This document shows, one piece after another, positions 15,646 through 22,437 of a DNA stretch of 30,067 nucleotides (positions are counted from its first letter, which is position 1; each line of letters begins with the position of its first letter). The stretch spans positions 1 through 30,067 of the forward strand of contig CAZUYD010000022.1 in the NCBI GenBank assembly GCA_964624825.1, written 5' to 3'. Both the position numbers and the translations under genes were made by a program. The notes beneath the pieces were generated by a model. The model had not been told where the DNA came from. It did not search any database and saw nothing but the letters and a program-made list of their open reading frames with translations. The stretch comes from Enorma sp964624825. Its GTDB lineage: Bacteria; Actinomycetota; Coriobacteriia; Coriobacteriales; Coriobacteriaceae.

Positions 15646-16983
15646 ATGGGAGCAAAGAAACAGGGGATATCGCTTGTAGCCCAGATGGTCGTATCGGTTA
15701 TCGTCGGCTTTGTCGTTGGGTTCGCGCTTCTCTATTATAAAGTTACGATTGGTGAGGACTCCGATACCTGGCAAACGATCTATCAGCTGCTGTTCGTTGA
15801 CATCAGCAGCGAAGAGGGCGTTAACGGCATCGGCCTTCTCTACGATATCCAGACGCTATTTTTAGCTGCTCTTCAGCTAGGTATTGTCCCGCTGGTGCTT
15901 ACGTCGCTGACGCTTGCGATTCTCAATGTGAGCAGCACGGCAAAACTGGGGCGCATCGCGGGGAAGAGCATCGGCTGGTTCGTGTTCTTCTATGTTTTTC
16001 TGGCCTGCTGCGCTGGAATTATCGGCCTTGCCGTCAGCTCGACAGGCGTATATGACGTCGCGTTGCCAGCGGCCGATTTGGGCGAGGTGTCGACCGTCGA
16101 TGCGTTCAATCCGCTTTCGATCATCGTCGATATCGTGCCGAGCAATCTTATGGAATGCTTCTCGAGCAACGATGGCGTGCTATCAGTCATCTTCATCGCG
16201 GTAGTCATCGGTGTGTTCATGCGTACGATGCCCGAGAAGACCAAGCCCATCCGTGACCTGTTCCAGTCGATCGAAGATCTGGTCGAGAGCTACCTGGGCT
16301 TCATCATCAACAAATGCGCGCCGGTTGCGATCTGCTGCATGATCATTCGCGCGTTCGCGATCTATGGCACCGATTATCTGCTGCCTGCCGCCACCTACCT
16401 GGTCGCCGGTACGCTTACGGGCATCGTGCTGACCGTCACGGTGATTCCGCTCACGATCTTCATCGTGACCAAGCACAGCCCTATCCCCTTCATGAAGAAG
16501 ACGATTCGCATGCTGCTCATCACGGCGGCGACCACGTCGTCTTCGGCGGGATACCCGGCGAACGTCAAGGCTGCCGAATCCATGGGTTGCGGTCGCGAGG
16601 TTTCGAGCTTCGTGCTGCCGACCGGCATGGTGATACACATGCCCGGTACGGTCGTTATGCAGATGATGGCCACCACGTTTATTGCGACCTCGACTGGGTT
16701 CGACATCACGCCCGTTCAGATGGCTGTCTGCGGCGCCGTCGCCATTCTTATTGCGATCGCCACGCCCACCATCCCCATGGCGGGAACGGTGCTCATCTAC
16801 GTGGTGATGGCCGGTGCCGGATTCACCACCGACGCATGCATGCTCGCATATGCCCTCGTCGTGGCGATCAACTATCCGGTCGGCATGGCGTGCATCATGA
16901 TGAACACGCTGGGCGATGCGGGTACCAACGTCATCGTTTCGGACAGCGAGAACGAGATGGATTGGGATACCTATAACGCGTGA
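15646..16983 (+). CDS. SDF (dicarboxylate/amino acid:cation symporter) family transporter, altered substrate motif
   Basis: 445 aa from ATG 15646 with AAGGAG at 15631-15636. Multiple membrane segments and the serine-rich hairpin SSSAGYP (298-304) place it in the DAACS/GltP family. In transmembrane segment 7, HMPGT (331-335) stands where NMDGT is canonical. In segment 8, GDAGTNV (423-429) lacks the Arg that binds the side-chain carboxylate in aspartate/glutamate carriers. It is therefore probably not a classic glutamate/aspartate or C4-dicarboxylate carrier. The gap to the DeoR gene is 63 bp with no obvious promoter, so the two may be cotranscribed. Confidence 0.88.
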   Translation: MGAKKQGISLVAQMVVSVIVGFVVGFALLYYKVTIGEDSDTWQTIYQLLFVDISSEEGVNGIGLLYDIQTLFLAALQLGIVPLVLTSLTLAILNVSSTAKLGRIAGKSIGWFVFFYVFLACCAGIIGLAVSSTGVYDVALPAADLGEVSTVDAFNPLSIIVDIVPSNLMECFSSNDGVLSVIFIAVVIGVFMRTMPEKTKPIRDLFQSIEDLVESYLGFIINKCAPVAICCMIIRAFAIYGTDYLLPAATYLVAGTLTGIVLTVTVIPLTIFIVTKHSPIPFMKKTIRMLLITAATTSSSAGYPANVKAAESMGCGREVSSFVLPTGMVIHMPGTVVMQMMATTFIATSTGFDITPVQMAVCGAVAILIAIATPTIPMAGTVLIYVVMAGAGFTTDACMLAYALVVAINYPVGMACIMMNTLGDAGTNVIVSDSENEMDWDTYNA

Positions 16984-17105
16984 GGGCGTTTGCTGAACGC
17001 TGCGTATGGGGTAGCCGCCTTACGAACGAGCTGCCTCCGTGCCCGGCCAGCAACGAGTAGCCTTCGCGCGGGCATGACCTTCATGTGCTGCCTGCACACG
17101 GTGGG

Positions 17106-17135
17106 GCCCCTCCCTATGCTTGCCATGGGGAGGGC
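17106..17135 (+). terminator. Hairpin downstream of the symporter gene
   Basis: GCCCCTCCC followed by TATG pairs with CATGGGGAGGGC, one internal mismatch, around a CTTGC loop. It lies about 120 nt after the symporter stop. There is no U-tract, so it is only a candidate terminator. Confidence 0.35.
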
Positions 17136-17231
17136 TGCTGCATGTGCGGCGTTCGGCGTGGTGTCCAGCAGGGCTTTGCGGCGGCCGTTCTTCGTCTGGC
17201 CCATAGCGGCTATCTGAACCCGATGTCCACG

Positions 17232-17396
17232 TTTTGCGCACGTGAGCGCCAGCGTCGGGAAGCGCGCAGCATCTCGAAATGACCCAAGCCTTCTACCGGC
17301 GCTTTTATTCGAGATAATTCCACGACTACTCCGGGATGCGCAAAGCCGGCGCTCACGTGCTTGAGATGCGCGAAGCCGGCGCTCGCGTGCGCAAAA
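17232..17396. repeat. 165-bp element with 19-bp inverted ends and internal direct repeats
   Basis: The left arm (17232-17250) matches the reverse complement of the right arm (17378-17396) at 18 of 19 positions. Inside, ATCTCGAA (17271-17278) and TTCGAGAT (17308-17315) form a second stem. A 26-nt unit at 17335-17360 recurs at 17365-17390 with two differences. The right arm lies in the second unit; the first unit also carries a 13-bp match to the left arm. The layout suggests an extragenic palindromic (REP/BIME-like) or miniature mobile element, or a structured RNA. No transposase is present. Confidence 0.6.
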
Positions 17397-17482
17397 GCGA
17401 GCACGCGCCTCTGCTCGCTGGCCTGGGACGGTGCCTGTTCCGTTGTATTCACGGTTTCGGGCGGTACCCAGCACCTCGCGCA

Positions 17483-17512
17483 TTGGTATGGCTTGTGAGT
17501 TTTTGCTAGAAT
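17483..17512 (+). promoter_or_regulatory. Putative promoter of the PAQR gene
   Basis: TTGGTA (17483-17488), an 18-nt spacer and TAGAAT (17507-17512). The start would lie near 17519, giving a leader of about 30 nt. Confidence 0.45.
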
Positions 17513-17550
17513 ATCGGCCAACGCACAAGCAGAGAGGACATCCACTGCGC

Positions 17551-18267
17551 ATGTCTGCATCAGGCGATAGCTCAAAACCCCGAAGTACTTCGGCCGCGTC
17601 ATCTGCGGCCGCAGGGCGGCATGATGCCGGTCAACCCCTCTACACGATCGGCGAGGAAATCGCCAACTCCGTTACCCATGGTATTGGCTTCTTGCTCGCC
17701 ATCGCGGGCTTGGTGCTGCTCACGGTGAAAGCAGCGCTGGGGGGCTCCGAGCCGACGCACCTCGTTTCCGCCATCGTACTCGGCGTAACGCTCGTCTTGG
17801 AATATCTTGCTTCAACGCTCTACCATGCCATCCGGGCGTCTGCGGCCAAGCGCGTCCTGCGCATCGTGGATCATTCGAGCATTTATCTGCTCATTGCGGG
17901 CAGCTACACGCCGTTTTGCCTTATAACCCTTGCGCCGTACGGAGGGATCGTCCTCTTTGTGGTGGTGTGGGTGCTCGCCATAGCAGGCGTCTCCTTCGAG
18001 ATCGTCGGTCGCCAGCGCCAGCCGCGCTGGGTAACCATCACCATCTACCTGGTGATGGGATGGCTCGTGGTGTTTCGCTTGCCGCAGCTCGTGGGCGCGC
18101 TTCATCCGACAGCGCTCGTGCTCCTTACCTCTGGCGGCCTGTGCTACACCATCGGCACGGCGTTTTACCTCCTGAAGAAGATCCGATACATGCACAGCGT
18201 GTGGCACCTATGGGTGCTTGCGGGAAGCATCTTCATCTTTATGGCGGTGATCCTCTTCGTGGTTTAG
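17551..18267 (+). CDS. Hemolysin III / PAQR-family seven-helix membrane protein
   Basis: 238 aa with a polar, Ser/Ala-rich N-terminal tail (1-30) and seven hydrophobic segments. PAQR motifs are present: GEEIANSVTHG (34-44), STLYH (88-92) with His92, Asp107-His108 (IVDHSSIYLLIAGSYTPF) and His215...His219 (HSVWHLWVLAG). These Ser/His/Asp residues form the zinc site in the family. Bacterial members (YqfA/HlyIII) affect membrane fluidity and lipid homeostasis; haemolytic activity is not implied. ATG 17551 is chosen; AGAGAGGA (17531-17538) lies a long 12 nt upstream. The frame is open further upstream, but that stretch covers the promoter. Confidence 0.9.
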   Translation: MSASGDSSKPRSTSAASSAAAGRHDAGQPLYTIGEEIANSVTHGIGFLLAIAGLVLLTVKAALGGSEPTHLVSAIVLGVTLVLEYLASTLYHAIRASAAKRVLRIVDHSSIYLLIAGSYTPFCLITLAPYGGIVLFVVVWVLAIAGVSFEIVGRQRQPRWVTITIYLVMGWLVVFRLPQLVGALHPTALVLLTSGGLCYTIGTAFYLLKKIRYMHSVWHLWVLAGSIFIFMAVILFVV

Positions 18268-18283
18268 CACTGCTTTGGGTCAT

Positions 18284-18306
18284 GCGCCGCGCGACATGAG
18301 CGGCGC
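18284..18306 (+). terminator. GC-rich hairpin after the PAQR gene
   Basis: GCGCCGC (18284-18290) pairs with GCGGCGC (18300-18306) around a 9-nt loop, 17 nt after the stop codon. No U-run follows. It is a candidate terminator by position. Confidence 0.45.
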
Positions 18307-18332
18307 GCGGGGTATAGGTATTCAGGTATCCA

Positions 18333-18567
18333 GCCTTCAGTCATTCAGGCATTCAGGCATTCAGGTATATCTCGTTCTTGGAGGTTCGAATTCGTCCCCA
18401 TGGGCATATTCANNNNNNNNNNNNNNNNNNNNNNNNNNNNNNNNNNNNNNNNNNNNNNNNNNNNNNNNNNNNNNNNNNNNNNNNNNNNNNNNNNNNNNNN
18501 NNNNNNNNNNNNCATTCAGGTATATCTCGTTCTTGGAGGTTCGAATTCGTCCCCATGGGCATATTCA
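18333..18567. other. Scaffold gap (100 N) flanked by an identical 55-bp overlap
   Basis: N bases occupy 18413-18512. The 55 bases before the gap (18358-18412) are identical to the 55 bases after it (18513-18567). Tandem CATTCAGG units precede the left copy (about 18341-18365). An exact 55-bp end overlap is what a de Bruijn assembler with k=55 leaves when two contigs are not merged. The gap is therefore probably artificial and the second copy of the SD/ATG region redundant. More CATTCAGG units could also be hidden here. Confidence 0.8.
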
Positions 18568-19973
18568 TCTCAATCGTGGCAACGCTTCTACTCACCCTGC
18601 TCAACGGCTATTTCTCGATGTCCGAGATGGCGCTCACCACGGCGAAGCGCGCGTCGCTCGAGCACGACGCCGAGAAAGGCGATAAACGCGCCGCGCTCGC
18701 GCTCGACCTCGCTACCGATTCCACCGATTTCCTCGCCACCATTCAGGTAGCGATCACGCTGGTGGGCTTCTTCTCCGCGACGGTCTCGTCCAACACGCTC
18801 TCCGATCCGTTGGCCACCTGGATCCAATCGTTCGGCATCGCGCCGCTTTCTGCGGCGGCGCCGGTAGCCTCGCCCATCATCATCACGCTGATCGTGTCGT
18901 ATCTCTCGATCGTCGTCGGCGAGCTGATACCTAAGCGCATCGGCCTCTCCGATGCCGAGGGCATGGCGAAGGCGGTCGCGGGCACCATCTCTGCGTTCCG
19001 CAAGCTGGCGAAGCCGCTGGTATGCCTCACCCAAGTGAGCGCGAACGGGCTGAGCGCGCTGCTGGGCATCAAAAGTGCCGACGACCGCCAAAACGTCTCG
19101 GAAGAAGAGATCAAGTACATGGTCTCCGAGCAAGACACGCTGCTCGATGAAGAGAAGCGCATGATTCACGAGATATTCGACCTGGGCGATGCGGTGGCGC
19201 GTGAGGTCATGGTGCCGCGCGTCGACGTGACCATGGCCGAAGACACCGACACCGTCGACGAGGTCATGGGCACCATGCGCCGCACCGGGTTCTCGCGCAT
19301 TCCGGTGTACCGGGACGACGCCGACTGCGTGGTGGGCATTGCGCACATCAAGGACCTGATCGGCTTGGCGCTCGGCGGCCGCGGCGACGAGCCGGTGGGC
19401 GGGCATCTGCGCGACGCGACCTTCGTGCCCGATACCAAGGACATCTTGCCGCTGCTTTCCGAGATGCAGACCGCTCATGATCAAATCGTGGTGGTGGTCG
19501 ATGAATATGGCGGTACGGCCGGCGTCATCACCATCGAGGACATCGTCGAGGAGATCGTGGGCGAGATCGAGGACGAGTTCGACCCCGACAACAAGTACCT
19601 CACGCGCCTGTCGCGCCGTGAATGGCTGGTCGATGGGCGCTTGAGTTGCGAGGACGCGGCGGAGTTGGGCTGGCCTATCGAAGAGAGCGACGAATATGAA
19701 ACGATTGCCGGATGGATCTTAGACATCTGCGACGGCGTGCCCGACATCGGTGAAGTGTTCGAGGCGGAAGGCTATCGCTTCCGCGTGCAATCCATGCGCG
19801 GCCAGCGCATCTCGCTGATTCGCGTGATCGCGCCCGAGGAGTCTGCACCCGAAAGGCGGGCCCAGGCGGGTTCGGACGACGAACAGGAGCCCGTGCGCGA
19901 GGAATCGAAGGCGGCGCGCCGCGCGCGCGACGAGGGCTCGGTGCCTGATGCCCGTGGTGAAGCCATCGAATAA
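18555..19973 (+). CDS. CNNM/CorC (HlyC)-type membrane protein with CBS pair
   Basis: 472 aa from ATG 18555 on the right side of the gap; a duplicate of this start appears left of the gap at 18400. The DUF21/CNNM membrane domain covers about 1-175, with ATIQVAITLVGFFSA and GELIPKRIGLSDAE. A CBS pair spans about 215-340, including EVMVPRVDVTM, GFSRIPVY and VDEYGGTAGVITIEDIVEEIVGEIEDE. The CorC_HlyC domain spans about 350-430. A charged, disordered tail follows. CNNM/CorC proteins are linked to Mg2+ (and Co2+) export and are regulated by ATP-Mg binding to the CBS pair. GGAGG lies 15 nt upstream of ATG, longer than usual, but no better in-frame start exists. Other Mg2+-linked genes lie at 25893-29052. 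Confidence 0.92.
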   Translation: MGIFISIVATLLLTLLNGYFSMSEMALTTAKRASLEHDAEKGDKRAALALDLATDSTDFLATIQVAITLVGFFSATVSSNTLSDPLATWIQSFGIAPLSAAAPVASPIIITLIVSYLSIVVGELIPKRIGLSDAEGMAKAVAGTISAFRKLAKPLVCLTQVSANGLSALLGIKSADDRQNVSEEEIKYMVSEQDTLLDEEKRMIHEIFDLGDAVAREVMVPRVDVTMAEDTDTVDEVMGTMRRTGFSRIPVYRDDADCVVGIAHIKDLIGLALGGRGDEPVGGHLRDATFVPDTKDILPLLSEMQTAHDQIVVVVDEYGGTAGVITIEDIVEEIVGEIEDEFDPDNKYLTRLSRREWLVDGRLSCEDAAELGWPIEESDEYETIAGWILDICDGVPDIGEVFEAEGYRFRVQSMRGQRISLIRVIAPEESAPERRAQAGSDDEQEPVREESKAARRARDEGSVPDARGEAIE

Positions 19974-20193
19974 AGTGGTCTGGCAGGCGCGGGGCGTCGT
20001 GTTGCGCTACGATGACTAGGCGGGTCGAAGGCGTGCATCGCGGCGATCGGGCGACGGTCGCGGCGGTGCGCGGCTCGGTGGTTGCGGTGATGCCCGCGGC
20101 GTCGATTCCGGCAGCGCTTGCGTCGGCGGTTGCAGCGCCAGCCACGGCAAAAGCCGCGCGGGCAATTCGATTGCAGCCAGAGAACGGAGAGAT

Positions 20194-20805
20194 ATGGCCA
20201 GCTTGTTCAGCATCATGAAGATCACGGTGGATGACGCAAAACTCGCCGCCCACGTGTTGGTGAATCCCGGCATGCCGCTTATGACCTCGGAAGATATCGA
20301 GGCGACGGCGCGCGTGTATTATCTGGCTCCAGCCATCGCTCATCACCTGTGTTTGGGTGACGAGGGCAAAGAGTTCCAGAATTGCATGGGAGAAACCGAG
20401 CTCGCCCATCTGCTCGAGCATTTGACGGTCGAGATCATGAAAGAGACCGGGCTCGCCGGTGAGATTTCCTGCGGGCGCACCCGCGGCATTGCGGTTGATC
20501 CCCGGCTCTTCGAGGTTGAGTTCTCGTGCCCCGATGACGTGCTGACGGTCGGAGCGCTTTCTTCGGCGTCGTTCATGATGGACTGGGCGTTCCTGCACCC
20601 CGAATCAACCGCGCCCGATTTCGCCGGTACCGTCGAGGCGCTGCGAACCATGGTGCTCAGTCTGCGCGACGCACGTACCGACGGGATGAGCGGCGACTCA
20701 TCCAACGCCGAGGTCGATTCGAGCGAGCGCGAGCCCGTGCCCGATGAGGTTGCAGGCGACCGCTCGGCGCCCGTGTTCGGTGGCGCCGCCGCGTCGCATC
20801 GGTAG
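20194..20805 (+). CDS. HxxEH protein resembling the cyanophycin synthetase N-terminal domain
   Basis: 203 aa, soluble. Residues 65-115 contain GETELAHLLEHLTVEIMKE, then SCGRTRG, then RLFEVEFSCPDD. This matches the pattern of the N-terminal domain of cyanophycin synthetase CphA, which has HVVEHVALELQ...FGRTR...YxVxFEY. In CphA that domain can hold a cryptic zinc-hydrolase site with an HxxEH-type motif. Here the motif is His72-Leu-Leu-Glu75-His76. The ATP-grasp and Mur-ligase domains of CphA are absent, so it cannot polymerise. The last 45 residues are acidic and low-complexity. ATG 20194 has GGAGA very close upstream. A stand-alone peptidase or binding domain is possible. Similarity is judged by eye, so the function is open. 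Confidence 0.6.
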   Translation: MASLFSIMKITVDDAKLAAHVLVNPGMPLMTSEDIEATARVYYLAPAIAHHLCLGDEGKEFQNCMGETELAHLLEHLTVEIMKETGLAGEISCGRTRGIAVDPRLFEVEFSCPDDVLTVGALSSASFMMDWAFLHPESTAPDFAGTVEALRTMVLSLRDARTDGMSGDSSNAEVDSSEREPVPDEVAGDRSAPVFGGAAASHR

Positions 20806-21201
20806 CGAGCCAGGCGACGCTGCGCGATCGAGCGCCCTGTCCTGCTGCGTCGCGGCTCGTTTCAGGGCTGTTCGCTCCGCGCCTTAAGCAGGTGTTGTCG
20901 AACGCGTTGCCGCAGGCGTCATCGAAGGCTCGATTCTTCCAGGAGCGCACGGGGCGCCGCACCGAGCACGCCTCCTTTTCGGGTTCTCATGTCGCGTGCA
21001 GCGTGGAGAGGCTGCGATGAGGCCGATAGCCAACGACCGAAACAACCGTGCTGCGATGCGGTTAAGAATCGGCGCGTAGGGTCAACGTAAATGGCATATA
21101 TGAGTTACGTTCTGAGACGCCGGGGCAGACACAGAGCTCGTCCGGGTATAATGGTCGGATATGAAGTCACCGCATGAGCGGATCTATGGAAGGGAAGCAC
21201 T
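20806..21201 (+). other. Intergenic region with operator-like palindrome and promoter
   Basis: About 395 bp without a supported gene. AACGTAA (21084-21090) and TTACGTT (21105-21111) are 7-bp inverted arms around a centre containing CATATATG. A perfect -10 TATAAT lies at 21147-21152 without a good -35. It should serve the YtxH gene at 21202. The first 270 bp are GC-rich and show nothing I can name. Confidence 0.5.
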
Positions 21202-21585
21202 ATGAGTAAGGCTTTCAGCTTCGTTGTCGGTGCCACGCTGGGCGCTGCTGCCGGAACCATCATCGGCATTCTCGTCGCGCCGCGTTCCGGTGCCGAGACC
21301 CGCGCCATGGCCGCCGATATGGCGAATGACGCCTGGGATAGCGCACGCGACATGTACGAGCAGGGCACCGAGCAAGCGCGTGCCGCAATGAACGATTTCG
21401 GCCCCATGGTAGACGCCAAGACCGATGAGCTCCGCGCGAAGGTCGATCTAGCACGCGAGCGCATGGATCAGCTGCGCGAGACGCTCAATGACGCGATCGC
21501 ATCGGGCGCTGCCACGCCTGCTGTAGATGTCGAGGTCGAGGTCGCGCCGTCGGCAGTCGCAGCCGACGTAGCGGCCGATGCGTAA
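21202..21585 (+). CDS. YtxH-domain protein
   Basis: 127 aa. The N-terminus FVVGATLGAAAGTIIGILVAPRSGAETR (7-34) is the YtxH signature: a glycine/alanine-rich membrane segment followed by APxSGxETR. Residues 36-100 form a charged amphipathic helix with coiled-coil character, and the end is Ala/Val-rich and acidic. YtxH proteins are small membrane-associated proteins of stress or envelope context with no defined biochemistry. ATG 21202 has GGAAGGGA about 9 nt upstream. The stop TAA shares one base with the ATG of the next gene, so the two are translationally coupled. Confidence 0.85.
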   Translation: MSKAFSFVVGATLGAAAGTIIGILVAPRSGAETRAMAADMANDAWDSARDMYEQGTEQARAAMNDFGPMVDAKTDELRAKVDLARERMDQLRETLNDAIASGAATPAVDVEVEVAPSAVAADVAADA

Positions 21586-22367
21586 TGCGCACCAAGGATT
21601 TCCAAGGCCTGAAGGTCTATCGCATTCCGCCGGAGAATAAGCGTGCGCGCAAGGACGGCACGCCGCGCGATCCCAAGCGACTGGGCAAGATTCATTTTCC
21701 GGTGTTTACCGCCGAGGGCACGCGTCTGGTGGGCTTTATGGTGTCGCCGCCCGACATCGCGGGAATGATCAAGCAACCCGATACGTTTATCGCGCGCGAC
21801 GCCCTCCGTGTCTACGAGGGCGTGGTCGCGGTCGATGACGCGCGCAGCACGTATGATGCGGCGGCGGCAAAGCGCCTCGGCATCGATCTGGATACCTGCA
21901 TCATCTGGACGGGCATGGACGTGGTGACCGTATCGGGTAAGAACCTCGGGTATTGCTCCGACGTTGAGTTCAACCCCAAAACGGGGGCGGTGCAGACCTT
22001 CTCGCTCACATCGGGCGCTGCGGCCTCGGCGTTGCTCGGCACGCTCGAGATGCCGGTGACCTACCTGCGGGGCTATGCAGACGGCGCGATGATCGTAGAC
22101 GATGCAGCGGCATCGCTTGAGTTCTCGGGCGGTGCGGCAGCCAAAGCAGGCGAGGCAAGCGCCAAGCTCAAGGACAAAGCGAAGCAGGGCGCGCGGGAGC
22201 TCGACGAAAAGAGCTCCGAAGCCATAGAAAAGGGATCTGCCGCAGTAGGGAAAGGAGCCCGTGCGCTGGGCAAACAGCTCGGCCGGACGCGCGGCATGTT
22301 CTCCTCGTTCAAAGACGAATTCAAGAAGGCCGCCGGACCCGCTCCAAGCAAGAAAGGTAAGCAATAA
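21585..22367 (+). CDS. PRC-barrel domain protein
   Basis: 260 aa, start ATG 21585 overlapping the YtxH stop by one base. Residues about 34-90 (GKIHFPVFTAEGTRLVGFMV, then the SPPDIAGMIK segment) and about 113-165 (GKNLGYCSDVEFNPKTGAV) look like two PRC-barrel units, small beta-barrels found in RNA-processing and photosynthetic proteins. Residues 175-260 are rich in Ala/Lys/Gly with a coiled-coil tendency and a basic end. No catalytic motif is visible. Tight coupling to YtxH suggests a shared complex at the membrane. PRC-barrel units also open the MgtE-like protein at 25893. Confidence 0.75.
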   Translation: MRTKDFQGLKVYRIPPENKRARKDGTPRDPKRLGKIHFPVFTAEGTRLVGFMVSPPDIAGMIKQPDTFIARDALRVYEGVVAVDDARSTYDAAAAKRLGIDLDTCIIWTGMDVVTVSGKNLGYCSDVEFNPKTGAVQTFSLTSGAAASALLGTLEMPVTYLRGYADGAMIVDDAAASLEFSGGAAAKAGEASAKLKDKAKQGARELDEKSSEAIEKGSAAVGKGARALGKQLGRTRGMFSSFKDEFKKAAGPAPSKKGKQ

Positions 22368-22437
22368 GCGACGGGGCGCGATGATCTGGAACTAACGGGA
22401 GGGTGCGCACCGCGCGCCGATGCATCGGGAGGTACCA

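Larger units (their letters stand above)
16984..17550. other. Gene-free region with structured repeats
   Basis: About 570 bp. Open frames on the minus strand (to 17552 and 17602) are repetitive, lack SD sites and match no family I recognise, so I do not call them. The region contains a hairpin after the symporter gene (17106-17135), a 165-bp element with inverted ends (17232-17396) and the promoter of the PAQR gene. Confidence 0.5.

Noticed and set aside
16971..17602. Two minus-strand open frames between the symporter and PAQR genes
   Set aside because: Their repeated Arg/Ala-rich and AGFAH patterns come from the repeat element, there is no convincing SD, and one overlaps the start of the PAQR gene.
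20012..20218. 68-codon plus-strand open frame before the HxxEH gene
   Set aside because: Ala/Val low-complexity, no SD, and it overlaps the better-supported start at 20194.
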